Below, piece by piece: positions 27,050-36,008 of a DNA stretch of 64,000 bases. The DNA is from Rhizobium lentis (GTDB lineage: Bacteria; Pseudomonadota; Alphaproteobacteria; Rhizobiales; Rhizobiaceae): positions 1 to 64,000 of the forward strand of contig NZ_JACHBD010000013.1 of NCBI RefSeq assembly GCF_014200175.1, in the 5' to 3' direction. The notes below the pieces were generated by a model. That model searched no databases. It was not told where the DNA came from and worked only from the letters and a program-made list of their open reading frames with translations. Every line of letters begins with the position of its first letter. Within the stretch, counting starts at the first letter, position 1. The position numbers and the translations under genes are program-made.

Positions 27050-28258
27050 ATGCATTCGGGGAATGTGACGACGCCGTTCGGGCGGCGGCCGATGACGCTT
27101 GCGCTCGTGCGGCGCCAGGCGGCAATAGAGATCAAGCATGGAAAGATTGCCGATAAGTGGAAAGTGTTGAGAGACGCTTCCGCCGCGATGGGACTGCTCG
27201 GGATCCAGTCGAACAGCCTGGCCGTTCTTGACGCACTTTTGAGCTTTTATCCTGACAATGAGTTGCGTCAGGACGCACAATTGATTGTCTTCCCGTCGAA
27301 TGCTCAACTGGCGCTTCGGGCGCATGCAATGGCGGGCGCAACGTTGCGGCGGCATATAGCTATCCTGGTGGAGTCGGGGTTAATCGTCCGTAAGGATAGC
27401 GCAAATGGCAAGCGCTTCGCCCGTAAGGGCGACGATGGCCGGATCGAGAACGCTTTCGGCTTCGACCTGTCGCCCCTGCTGGCGCGATCGGAAGAGTTGG
27501 CGATGTTGGCGCAAAGAGTGGCGGCCGAGAGAGCCTCTCTCAGGAAGGCCAAAGAGAGCCTTACCATTTGCCGGCGGGATGTTCGCAAACTTATCACGGC
27601 TGCAATGGTCGAGGGCGCAGACGGCGATTGGCAGACGACCGAAGATATCTACGTTGCGCTCGTGAGCAGAATTCCGCGTGTTCCGACCCTTGAAGGGGTC
27701 ACTAGCGTTCTCGATGAAATGTTGATGCTCCGTGAGGAAGTGCTCAATCGATTGGAAAACCTTGAGAATAATGAAAAAATTAGCACCAATGCTGCTCGTA
27801 TCGAGCAGCACATACAGAATTCAAAACCCGAATCCATCAATGAATATGAACCTCGCTCCGAAAAGGAGCAGGGGGCAAAGGCTGGCTTGAGCCATCAGCC
27901 GAAGAATAAATCGCAAAGGGCGTTCCCATTGGAATTGGTGCTCAAGGCGTGCCCGATGATCAGCGACTATGCGCCACGCGGCGTGGGGAACTGGCGAGAT
28001 CTGATGTCTGCCGCTGTGGTGGTTCGATCTATGCTGGGGGTAAGCCCTTCCGCCTACCAGGATGCCTGCGAGGCGCTAGGACCGGAGAACGCGGCGGTGG
28101 CAATTGCGTGCATCCTGGAAAGGGCTAATTTTATCAACTCCCCTGGAGGCTATCTGCGGGATCTAACGCGCCGGAGTGAGCGCGGTGAATTCTCGCTTGG
28201 CCCGATGTTAATGGCGTTGTTGAAGGCCAACGGACAAGGTGGTTTGAGGGCTGGGTAG
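27050..28258 (+). CDS. repC: Replication initiator RepC
   Basis: A 402-residue RepC-family initiator with the typical opening (TPFGRRPMTLALVRRQAAIE), a winged-helix region (ATLRRHIAILVESGLIVRKD) and a C-terminal domain ending with the GGYLRDLTRR box. In this family the origin lies within repC, in an AT-richer part; here the middle (about 27740-27900) is the richest. The ATG at 27050 follows GGTGAGAG. Confidence 0.94.
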   Translation: MHSGNVTTPFGRRPMTLALVRRQAAIEIKHGKIADKWKVLRDASAAMGLLGIQSNSLAVLDALLSFYPDNELRQDAQLIVFPSNAQLALRAHAMAGATLRRHIAILVESGLIVRKDSANGKRFARKGDDGRIENAFGFDLSPLLARSEELAMLAQRVAAERASLRKAKESLTICRRDVRKLITAAMVEGADGDWQTTEDIYVALVSRIPRVPTLEGVTSVLDEMLMLREEVLNRLENLENNEKISTNAARIEQHIQNSKPESINEYEPRSEKEQGAKAGLSHQPKNKSQRAFPLELVLKACPMISDYAPRGVGNWRDLMSAAVVVRSMLGVSPSAYQDACEALGPENAAVAIACILERANFINSPGGYLRDLTRRSERGEFSLGPMLMALLKANGQGGLRAG

Positions 28259-28296
28259 GTGCGGCTGATCGTTATCCTGCCGCTGAGGATTTCGGT

Positions 28297-28314
28297 TGTG
28301 GTCAGCTGACCACA
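28297..28314. promoter_or_regulatory. parS-like palindrome, copy 1
   Basis: TGTGGTCAGCTGACCACA is a perfect 18-bp palindrome 38 nt after the repC stop. It fits the repABC parS consensus GTTNNCNGCNGNNAAC except for one symmetric change (T to G, A to C). Downstream of repC is a known parS position, so it probably binds RepB. Confidence 0.65.
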
Positions 28315-28626
28315 GAGCTAACCCCTTGGAAGACGCTGATTTTCGAAGGCGGCTTGTCGGAGGGACTGTGTGCCGGTTACCGTCGGGCCCTGAGCTAAAT
28401 GACGCCTCTTAGGGGAACAGTAGACCGTGACCTCAATACGAAGTCGCTCCAAAGTCGAGCACAAACAAGCCAGGAGCGAAGTCTTCGCACGATTCAGTAA
28501 TTCATTGGAACCGTCGCGGCGAGCAAATCGCAAGGTGGCCTGCTGCGCCGGCTAATCGCGAATGCGCGATGGCGCCGAAGGAATAGGACGCAAACAATAG
28601 GAACAAATACCTGCTGCTATCCGCAG

Positions 28627-29195
28627 AGGCCCCGATCCTGGTCGAAGCGAAAGCCGATGCCCGCTGGTAGCTGGATTTCGTTCACGACCAGTTCACTTGC
28701 GGAAGGCGGTTTCGCGTGCTCAACATCGTCGACGATGTGACGCGCGAATGCCTGGCGGCGATCCCGGACACCTCGATCTTGCGTCGTCGCGTCGCTCGAG
28801 AGCTGACGACCCTCATCCTATGCGCGGCAAACCTGGAATGGTCGTTTCCGACAGGCACCGAACTCACCTCAAATGCCATCCTTGCCCGGTCGAAAGATCA
28901 TGAGGTCGAGCGGCACTACATCGCGCCGGGAAAGGAGATGCAGAATGGCTATGTCGAGAGCTCCAACGGCTGCATGCGCGACGAGCTGCTCAACGAAAGC
29001 CTCTTCTTCGGCCTCGATCATGCCCGAAGTGCCATTGCCGAATGGGCCGACGATTACAACCAATTCCGGCCGCACGCATCGCTCGGATACCAGACCCCGA
29101 CAAATGATGCCGAAATAACCGCCGTAACCGCGCCATTTGGCCTACTCTAAACCGCCGAGGCTCTAATCGCCGCCGGATGAGGATTGAGCGCCAGC
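28627..29195 (+). pseudogene. IS3-family transposase remnant (OrfB integrase end)
   Basis: Reading across frames gives the end of an IS3-type integrase: APILVEAKADARW, stop, LDFVHDQFTCGRRFRVLNIV, DDVTRECLAAIPDTS, then GKEMQNGYVESSNGCMRDEL and the C-terminal HASLGYQTP box. It carries an internal stop near 28670 and a frame break near 28850 that destroys the VSDNGTE box. The sequence after the stop (AGGCTCTAATCGCC, 29157-29175) resembles the right end of rhizobial IS3 elements. The left half is missing, so the element is dead. Confidence 0.75.
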
Positions 29196-29298
29196 CAGCG
29201 GGTCCAGTGATCAAGGTTTTTCCGCCCGACCTGCTGTCGTGGGCCAACTGGCAGGGAGTTTTTTGGAGTAAGACGCCCCGCCAACAGCTAGTTTTCCA

Positions 29299-29314
29299 GT
29301 GGTCAGCTGACCAC
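29299..29314. promoter_or_regulatory. parS-like palindrome, copy 2
   Basis: GTGGTCAGCTGACCAC repeats the core of the palindrome after repC, about 1 kb further on and beyond the IS3 remnant. Flanks differ apart from a following AG. Two identical 16-bp palindromes near repC support a centromere role for RepB. Confidence 0.6.
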
Positions 29315-29597
29315 AGCTCCAACACTTTGAAAAGAAACGACTTTTCAGACGCTTCTATGAACGGTGCACGACCCGCTCCTCGGGGCCACCTTTCACAAGG
29401 TCAGCCATCGAGATAGGTACCGTCCTGTCGCCGCCATGGGTTCGCAGGTTTTGATGGGCAATTTTGATCGTAATGACCGCAAAGATCTCATGACATTCTA
29501 AGGTCACGGTTGACTGGGTAGAATGGCCGCCAGCCTTCTATGCGGCTGGTGTAGTAAGGTCAGTTGATGCACGGACCCGATCGAGCAGCTTCGTGTT

Positions 29598-30222
29598 GTG
29601 CGCCCAGCATGGGCGCACTCTTGTGGGTGGAAGTCCCTACCGTAAGTTGGTCATGGCGAGCGAAGCGAAGCGCAACTGAGGAAGGGCGACCAACCGTGAG
29701 GAGGAAGCGTGGATCGAAACTGAGGGCCGATGAACAAGAATCGGATATGGCGGTGCCGACCAGGGCGAGCGGGCAAAGAACGGTGAAGCTCTCTTGACCA
29801 AGAGGCGGTGGCGTAGATCCGGCGGTCGGGCAGTGAAGGAGTGCGCTCTTACCTGGGGAGATCTCGCCTCACGCCAAAGGGCGACGGTGTCGAGCCTGAG
29901 CGAGAAGCAGAGGCCGTAGTAGTGAGCACGGAAGTGCGGACGAAGGGCCGAACGAGCGAAAGGGAGAACCGCTGGTTATCTGATTTGAACGGTCTCTGAT
30001 GGTCGCGTCAGCGAAGCTCGCCGATCTGGCAGGTAGGGTGAAGCTCGAAGGGCCACGGCAGCGAGAAATGAAATCCGCCGCACCAGGATAAGCAACGCCA
30101 TGCGTCAGGCTGGGAGAACTGCGATCCTGACGACTTCAACTGCTCCAACCGCCCGGTTGCGGATCCGGATGCCGGGTGGCTGGGAGGGAGGAGCCGAGGC
30201 AACAGGCTCCCCCTATCCCCAT
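29598..30222 (+). mobile_element. Group II intron remnant lacking its reverse transcriptase
   Basis: The 5' end GTGCGCCCAGCATGGGCGCA is a typical bacterial group II intron start, and the following 400 nt read like domain I structure without long ORFs. The 3' part has a domain V-like hairpin (about 30148-30181, ACCGCCCGG ... CCGGGTGGC) and a domain VI-like hairpin ending in CCCCTATCCCCAT (about 30222). The roughly 1.3-kb RT/maturase ORF normally between them is absent. A base change at the domain V tip (GGATCCGGA) weakens pairing. Confidence 0.75.
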
Positions 30223-30265
30223 CAAGCGACCAATGACAATGTTTGTCACGACTGAAAGCAGACAT

Positions 30266-31316
30266 TAGAGCGTATCCGGATTTAGTTGAATCGGAAGGGA
30301 TTCCGTTTTTGGCTGTTTTGTGATTCAAGATGCTGGCTGGAGTGGAGGCCAGCATCGGATGACTCGACCTCTTTCAAATGATCTTCGCAAGCGTGTTGTT
30401 GATGCAATCGAAGCCGGCGAGAGCTGCCGGTCGGTGGCGGTGCGGTTCGGTATTGCCGTGTCTTCAGCGGTGAAGTGGTCTCAGCGCTACCGTTCGAGCG
30501 GATCTGTCGCGCCTGGGAAGATGGGCGGCCACCGCAAGCGGGTTCTTGAGCCGTACCGAGCGTTTATCGCCGAGCGGATCAACCAGACGCCGCATGTGTC
30601 ACTGAACAGGTTGAAGGAAGAACTGGCCGCACGAGGGGTGAAGGTATCCCACGACACCGTATGGCAGTTTCTGCGGCGCGAGGGACTACGGTTCAAAAAA
30701 AACACTGTTCGCCCTTGAGCAGGCGCGCGCTGACGTCGCGCGACGGCGACAGCGCTGGCGATCCTGGCAAGCTGGCCTCGATCCAAGCCGGCTGGTCTTC
30801 ATCGATGAAACCTGGATCAAGACCAACATGGCGCCGCTTCGAGGCTGGGGGCCGAAGGGCAAACGGCTGCGCAGCTTCGCCCCGCACGGACATTGGCGCA
30901 CCCTGACTTTCCTCGGCGCGTTGCGCTGCGATCGGCTCACCGCGCCTTGTGTCTTCGATGGACCGATCAACGGTGAGTGCTTTCGCGCTTATGTCGAACA
31001 GCAACTCGTACCAGTGCTCAAACCCGGCGATATCGTCGTGATGGATAATCTCGGCTCCCACAAGTCGGTCGCCATCCGTCAGATGATCCGCAACGCTGGT
31101 GCTCGGCTCTGGTACCTGCCGCCATACTCCCCCGACCTTAATCCGATCGAACAGGCTTTCGCCAAAATCAAGCACTGGATGCGCCTGGCTCAGAAGCGAA
31201 CCATCGATGACACCTGGCGCCACATCGGACACCTCGTCACAACCATCGAGCCCAGCGAATGCAGCAACTACTTCGCCAATGCCGGATATGCTTCCGTGAA
31301 AACCTGAAACGCTCTA
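30266..31316 (+). mobile_element. IS630-family insertion sequence
   Basis: A 1.05-kb element bounded by imperfect inverted repeats, TAGAGCGTATCCGGATTT on the left and the complement of TAGAGCGTTTCAGGTTTT on the right. Each end carries TA, the duplicated target dinucleotide of this family. It contains one transposase in two frames. Ends and ORF look complete, so it may still be mobile. Confidence 0.85.
30359..31307 (+). CDS. IS630 transposase, two frames joined at an A8 run
   Basis: Frame 1 (ATG 30359 to 30718) has the N-terminal helix-turn-helix (DLRKRVVDAIEAGESCRSVA and HVSLNRLKEELAARG). Frame 2 carries the DDE domain: FIDETWIKTN (first Asp), VVMDNLGSHKS (second Asp) and LPPYSPDLNPIEQAFAKIK (Glu). 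They meet at eight A's (30695-30702), where +1 frameshifting or loss of one A by slippage would give RFKKTLFALEQARADVARR. Split IS630 transposases of this sort are common. The gene alone spans most of the element. Confidence 0.85.
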
Positions 31317-31897
31317 GCTTGTAATCTTTGCAACGCTTCCGCGAGATGCTTCAGGACGATGACCTCCCAGGCTCCGAGGACAGTCGGAACTTGCTGGTCG
31401 CGAAACAATATGTTTGCAGATTTTGGCCGTAGTCATTCTTGTAGAAATCATAGCTGCCGGCGTGGACAAAGGCCCAACCGAATTGTCGACCATCCTCGAA
31501 AGAACGCCGAAACGCTTATGGGATTTTGAATGAAACAAACACTGTCTGACTGGGTCCTAGCTCGCGCCCGAATTCTTCGTGCGGCCGAGATGGATTGGCC
31601 GCGAGGGGAGGGGGCCGTTATCGGCTTTCAATGGCGCCGTCGAGGGTCATGGCCCGCGCGCCTCTACGGAACGTAATCGCCGCGGCTGAAACCGCAGCAT
31701 GTTCCGAGGGAGGGAGGGCGAGCAGGGGGAAGAAGCCGCCTCCGCGGTCGAGGATGTAGGCGCTGAGCCGAAACTATGGAGCGATAGCGACTAGCGGTCC
31801 TGGCGCTGCAGATCCCCAAAGCCGGACCTGCAAGCTATGCCGTCGAATAGCGGCAAGAAGAAACACCCTGCCATCGGTTGCCGGATGAACCGTGCCC
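31317..31897. other. Spacer between IS630 and recombinase, mostly unassigned
   Basis: Apart from a short frame at 31530-31676 I see no gene. The spacer is probably a patchwork left by insertions. Confidence 0.4.
31530..31676 (+). CDS. Possible 48-residue hypothetical protein
   Basis: ATG 31530 opens a 48-codon frame (MKQTLSDWVLARARILRAAE ... WPARLYGT). The composition is plausible and the upstream GGGATTTTGA is a poor ribosome-binding site. No family is recognised. It could be a fragment of a gene disrupted by neighbouring insertions. Confidence 0.25.
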   Translation: MKQTLSDWVLARARILRAAEMDWPRGEGAVIGFQWRRRGSWPARLYGT

Positions 31898-32815
31898 TCA
31901 GCGGCGAATGAGGCCAAACCGGTGGGCTTCGTCCAGCAGGACCCGCACCGAGGACGGTTGCCACTTCTTGCCGCCGCGGACAGGCCGTTCTCCCATCTGG
32001 TCCAGTTGCGCGGCGATGTCGCGCAGCGACAGATTGGGATCGGCAATGGCAATCGCTGCCACCAGCTTCATCAGGTAGTCTTCGGGAGCGCGGCGAGGGG
32101 ACCGAGCAAGGAGTTCCTTCTCCGCCAGCTTTTCGCGGACCATGCGATGAACAGCGCGACGAAGGCGTTCGACGGTCCAGTCGTGGCCACGGCGATTGAG
32201 CACCCGCACGACATTGTCCCAACTGTGCTGCGGCCGGAGTTGCCGCACCATCGGCAGCCACGTCTGCGCCGATGCAATGAGTTCATCAAGATATAACTTA
32301 TGCCGTGCTTGCGAGACTGCCTTGATCGCCTCCGGCCGTCGTTCTCGCAGACCCGGATTTCCAGGAAGCTTGCCGCGCGCCTTCGCCGCCTTAATGCCGG
32401 CTTTGGTGCGCTCGGCGATGAGCGCCCGCTCAAGCTGCGCGACCGCGCCGAGGACCTGAAGGGAAAACATGCCCTGTGGTGTGGACGTATCGATCGGATC
32501 GCGGATCGACCGGAAATGGACGCCGCGTTCTTCAAGGTCCTCGATCACCTGCAACAGATGGCTGACCGACCGAGCAAGGCGATCCAGCCGGACAACAACA
32601 AGCACGTCGCCGGCGGCGAGCTCGCCGAGCAGTCTCGTTAGGACGGGCCGTGCCCGTGAAGCACCTGATGCTTGCTCCTGAAAAATCCGCTCACAGCCGG
32701 CGGCGCGCAGCTCGTCCATCTGCGCATCATGGACCTGATCATCAGTCGAGACGCGTGCATAGCCGATAAGCCGTTTGGGTGCTGACGATGGATTGGCGCC
32801 TGGCCGTTTTGCCAT
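31898..32815 (-). CDS. Serine recombinase (resolvase/invertase family)
   Basis: A 305-residue serine recombinase. The catalytic domain has YARVSTDDQ (nucleophile Ser23), the VVRLDRLARS arginine box and the ERALIAERTKAGIKAAKARG helix. The C-terminal half holds two helix-turn-helix-like parts, the last (WQPSSVRVLLDEAHRFGLI) like the DNA-binding part of larger recombinases. It is longer than Tn3 resolvases (about 185). It is divergent from the RHE_PE00001-family gene, an arrangement suited to plasmid-dimer resolution. No transposase partner is visible. Confidence 0.88.
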   Translation of the reverse strand: MAKRPGANPSSAPKRLIGYARVSTDDQVHDAQMDELRAAGCERIFQEQASGASRARPVLTRLLGELAAGDVLVVVRLDRLARSVSHLLQVIEDLEERGVHFRSIRDPIDTSTPQGMFSLQVLGAVAQLERALIAERTKAGIKAAKARGKLPGNPGLRERRPEAIKAVSQARHKLYLDELIASAQTWLPMVRQLRPQHSWDNVVRVLNRRGHDWTVERLRRAVHRMVREKLAEKELLARSPRRAPEDYLMKLVAAIAIADPNLSLRDIAAQLDQMGERPVRGGKKWQPSSVRVLLDEAHRFGLIRR

Positions 32816-33327
32816 GGTTTTCTCACGGGTATTTCAGGTGCTTTGTACAGATAAGGAATGCGTGAGAAAAGGAGTAGTTGCAAGCGTATTTTAGGCATTG
32901 AATAGCGGCCCGTCAGACTCGAAATGCTACCGCCGACGAGCAATGGAGCGTCCGCAGTGGCAAATGCGCGTCAGCGGGCTTCCAGGGCGGAAATGCCGGA
33001 AAAACAGCGGCTTTGGTGATGGCTGCGGGCGGAGAAGCCTGCTCAAGGGCGCCGGCGCTCAATTCCGGAAATGAGGACCAGCCATGTGCACCGACGGCGG
33101 TCGCCGAATTTTGCGATGACTGAGTCCGGTCATCCCGGCCGAAATCACCTTGGAAGCCCGGAAAACAAGGCGTTCGGGGATCCGGGGCGACCGACACACT
33201 GATTTGCGGCTCCAAATCCGATAAGCATTACTTATCGGAAGTGAGACGCCTAGCCAGCAATAATGCCCACTAGCGAACCCTAAGATACATATAGAGTTCC
33301 TATAAGAAATCGTTTACCATAAAATCA
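32816..33327. other. Recombinase/RHE_PE00001 intergenic region
   Basis: A 512-nt divergent spacer with no convincing gene; the minus frame 32913-33215 lacks family features. It contains the palindrome at 33217-33239 and an AT-rich stretch at 33240-33327 that probably carries the promoter of the rightward gene. A recombination (res) site for the adjacent recombinase would be expected here. Confidence 0.45.
33217..33239. promoter_or_regulatory. Perfect 9-bp palindrome arms, operator or res half
   Basis: TCCGATAAG and CTTATCGGA flank a 5-nt centre (CATTA). There is no T-run, so it is not a terminator. Its position between the recombinase and the divergent gene suggests a protein-binding site. 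Confidence 0.5.
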
Positions 33328-34458
33328 ATGGCTTACGACTTCGGCAGATTGGCAATTTCGAGTCTTTTGGAACCGGCGTTTCGCGCCGGTATCGCTTTCA
33401 CACGTCTTGACGAGCGGATCGCCCGTTCGCCGGTCGGCGCCGGCTGGATCGAACGATCCCACTTTACCGACGCGTGTGCGTCGCTCTGGATCGACGGCGA
33501 ACTTGTTCACCTCGAAGACCTCGTTCTCCATGACGACACCCGCGATATTCGCACACCCACCCATGAACTGACAATCGCCGGCGACGTGCTGCGCACCCGG
33601 CGGCGCATTGCCGCGCAACCACCGGTCTGGGCACTGTCGCCCGACGGCATTCGCGCGCTCAGGCAAACCTCGGATGTGACATCGGTCAGCGCCGATGATG
33701 CTGAGCGGGGCGCCGCGGCCAAGCGGCCTGTCGCCGTCGAGCCGATAGGGGAGGGGGACGATGCTGACAGCGGCGAAGGCCTCCCCGGTGTCGACTATGC
33801 CGCCATTGATGCGGTACTGGCCCGGTCCGAGGCGGCGATCGAGAGTGCCACCCGACCTGGCCGTGGCAGCGGGTCGGAAAAAGATCCGATGATCTATGAC
33901 CTCGACTGGGATGAGGATGCCCGGTTCGAAGAATGGCGCGGCGTGTTGCGACAGGCCGAGCACCTGCCGGCGGTGCTGCAGGCGATCGTCGCCCTCGATG
34001 CCTGGAACGAGATTTTGGTCCTTCAGCACGCACCTTGGCTCGGCCGATTGTTTGCCTCCTCGATTCTGCGGCAGGCCGGCATCACCACCGGTGCACATCT
34101 CGCCGCCATCAGCCTCGGCCTCAAAACCATCCCCGTCGATCGGCGCCGGCATCGCGATCGCGAAACGCGGCTGCTGGCCATCGCCCACGGGCTTTTGTCG
34201 ACCGCGGATATCGGCATGAAAGAACATGACCGGCTGGTGCTGGCGCGAACCCTGTTCGAGCGGAGGCTGGAGGGGCGACGCGCCTCCTCGAGGTTGCCGG
34301 AACTGGTAGAGCTGGTCATGGCAAAGCCGCTGGTATCTGCCGGCATGGTGGCGAAGACGCTTGAGGTCACGCCGCAAGCGGCGCGGCGGATCGTTTTGGA
34401 ACTGGGGCTGAGGGAGATGACGGGGAGGGGGAGGTTTCGGGCATGGGGGATCGTCTGA
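33328..34458 (+). CDS. RHE_PE00001-family protein (DUF1612 plus helix-turn-helix)
   Basis: A 376-residue protein beginning MAYDFGRLAISSLLEPAFRA with a region like IERSHFTDACASLWIDGELV, a variable acidic linker, a conserved central domain (WEEWRGVL-like, LQHAPWLGRLFASSILRQAG) and a C-terminal winged helix (PLVSAGMVAKTLEVTPQAAR). This is the rhizobial plasmid family RHE_PE00001, likely a DNA-binding regulator of unknown target. It stands alone, divergent from the recombinase. The frame is intact. Confidence 0.78.
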   Translation: MAYDFGRLAISSLLEPAFRAGIAFTRLDERIARSPVGAGWIERSHFTDACASLWIDGELVHLEDLVLHDDTRDIRTPTHELTIAGDVLRTRRRIAAQPPVWALSPDGIRALRQTSDVTSVSADDAERGAAAKRPVAVEPIGEGDDADSGEGLPGVDYAAIDAVLARSEAAIESATRPGRGSGSEKDPMIYDLDWDEDARFEEWRGVLRQAEHLPAVLQAIVALDAWNEILVLQHAPWLGRLFASSILRQAGITTGAHLAAISLGLKTIPVDRRRHRDRETRLLAIAHGLLSTADIGMKEHDRLVLARTLFERRLEGRRASSRLPELVELVMAKPLVSAGMVAKTLEVTPQAARRIVLELGLREMTGRGRFRAWGIV

Positions 34459-34549
34459 TCCAGTGCGATACGGTTATGACAAAGCGACAGAGCTCAGGTT
34501 ACTGTTTGCGACATCGATGGAGAGAATGTAGGCGGGAATTAAGGGCCCC

Positions 34550-35827
34550 TTATGTGGGATGGCTACGCCTAATTGAGCCAAGAGTTGCGCCAGCCGGCTC
34601 AAGAAGATGCTTCCAACCCAAGCGTAAAGGAGATTCGCTTTGGCTTGACGTCAAATGCCGTCGACGTTCCAGATCGATTGATCTGAACAGATTTTTGTAT
34701 CGCAAAGCGTAGGGCAGATCGACTTGGCCCGCAAAAGCGATAAGACCCAAGAGGTGCTGGCGTAACCCTTCGACAGACGAGAAGCCGCGGTTAGCTGCGT
34801 GCGCCCTAGGTCCAACGCCTTCATGCAGGAGAAAATGCAGATGCATCCTCATTTTAGCACGAAATTCTCGGGTCAATTTCGGTTTTGAACCGTCTACCAG
34901 TAGCCCTAATACCACCTTGCGTGCACCAGGTGGTACTATCAGAGTTTTGCTAGTGTTAGGTGCTAGGCCGTAAAGGCCCAACGCGGCGTATATCTCTCCG
35001 ACCAACTGGATTGAACGTTGTCGGCCAAACGTCTTATCGGTAGTCGACAAAATAATATCATCTGCATACCGCGTATAGCGCACCCCGAATTTCTCAGAGA
35101 CGCCCTGAAGCTTCTCGTCGAGAGCCCTCACTGCAAGGTTTGCGAGCATCGGACTAGTGGGAGCCCCTTGAGCCAAGGTTCCCATGATCCTGCTATTGTA
35201 TTCTCCAATGCCGTTGGGCGTTCGCATGCTGCTACGCCTGTTACGGGTCGCTATGCTTCCCTTTTCACGATGCACATCGCGCAGGCGTGTGCAAATTCTA
35301 GCGAGCTCGAGGGCCGTGAGAGGTTGATATCCTCTTTCTAGAAAGACCCGGTAGACGTCTATCTCGGTTATGGACTCAAAAAAATCGCGCACATCAACCT
35401 TGATTAGCCATTGCGCGCCCCGGTGCTTGAAAGCGGCATTGAAAAGCTTGCTTTCCGGTGCAAATGCCGAACTCGCTGGGTGGCAGGGCGCCTTTTCAAG
35501 AATCTCAGACAAGATCCAGCGCAAAAGGCTCATAAGCTGAGGCTCGGGAACAGCAATGAATCGCAGTCTAGGGGATTGGTTCGGGACTGGTCGTTTTCGG
35601 ATCGTGAATTGCCTGTAGGGGTCTTCGCCTTCGCGTGACACGAGGCTCCGTAGATACTTGACGCTTTGGCCGCTCAGATGAGCGAGATGACCCAAAGTTA
35701 GAATTGGCGGGCCTGACGATTGGACCCGAAGGGTTTGCTCGGCGATAATCACGGCATTATTGAGTATGTCGGCATCAACGCCCGCCAGTTCGCCAGCTCT
35801 TACAAAGCGTTGAGAGTTCCACGCCAT
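34550..35827 (-). CDS. Retron-type reverse transcriptase
   Basis: A 425-residue RT. Ordered boxes: YRQFTIRKR, an NAxxxH-like FNAAFKHRG, VDVRDFFESI, GYQPLTALELARICT, LAQGAPTSPMLANL and the active site RYADDIILST (about residue 252), then KTLIVPPGARKVVLGLLVDG. The organisation is of retron RTs, not group II maturases: no maturase or HNH domain follows. ATG 35827 immediately follows a small ORF and an upstream PRTase gene on the same strand. Retron RTs make multicopy single-stranded DNA from a linked ncRNA and act in phage defence; no msr-msd is confirmed here. Confidence 0.85.
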   Translation of the reverse strand: MAWNSQRFVRAGELAGVDADILNNAVIIAEQTLRVQSSGPPILTLGHLAHLSGQSVKYLRSLVSREGEDPYRQFTIRKRPVPNQSPRLRFIAVPEPQLMSLLRWILSEILEKAPCHPASSAFAPESKLFNAAFKHRGAQWLIKVDVRDFFESITEIDVYRVFLERGYQPLTALELARICTRLRDVHREKGSIATRNRRSSMRTPNGIGEYNSRIMGTLAQGAPTSPMLANLAVRALDEKLQGVSEKFGVRYTRYADDIILSTTDKTFGRQRSIQLVGEIYAALGLYGLAPNTSKTLIVPPGARKVVLGLLVDGSKPKLTREFRAKMRMHLHFLLHEGVGPRAHAANRGFSSVEGLRQHLLGLIAFAGQVDLPYALRYKNLFRSIDLERRRHLTSSQSESPLRLGWKHLLEPAGATLGSIRRSHPT

Positions 35828-36005
35828 CTACTTTGACCCCCATAGGGTTTCGTTGATCGAGACGTAAGCGAGACGTGCGCTGCGGCGGCCATGGCCGTAC
35901 GTTTCGATCAAGGATATCATCAAGCGGACGCTTGATCGCGAACACGTCGTAATCGACGGCCCAGGGCCCGAAGGCCCATCGGTGCCAATCCTTTCGAATC
36001 GACAT
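35828..36005 (-). pseudogene. Small gene between PRTase and RT, apparent frameshift
   Basis: From ATG 36005 one frame gives MSIRKDWHRWAFGPWAVDYD then VFAIKRPLDDI. Another frame, stopping exactly one base before the RT ATG, gives LIETYGHGRRSARLAYVSIN then ETLWGSK. Joined they look like one 58-residue protein with a one-base break near 35901-35925. The tight fit between the two neighbouring genes supports a real gene. Alternatively this 181-nt gap could house the retron ncRNA. The family is not recognised. Confidence 0.4.
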
Positions 36006-36008
36006 CCA

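Noticed and set aside
29533..29552. CCAGCC/GGCTGG hairpin before the group II intron as a class C intron target terminator
   Set aside because: The intron start is about 45 nt away, too far for insertion next to a terminator.
33325..34377. 350-codon minus frame opposite the RHE_PE00001-family gene
   Set aside because: No recognisable motifs; the plus strand has a winged helix and family sequence.
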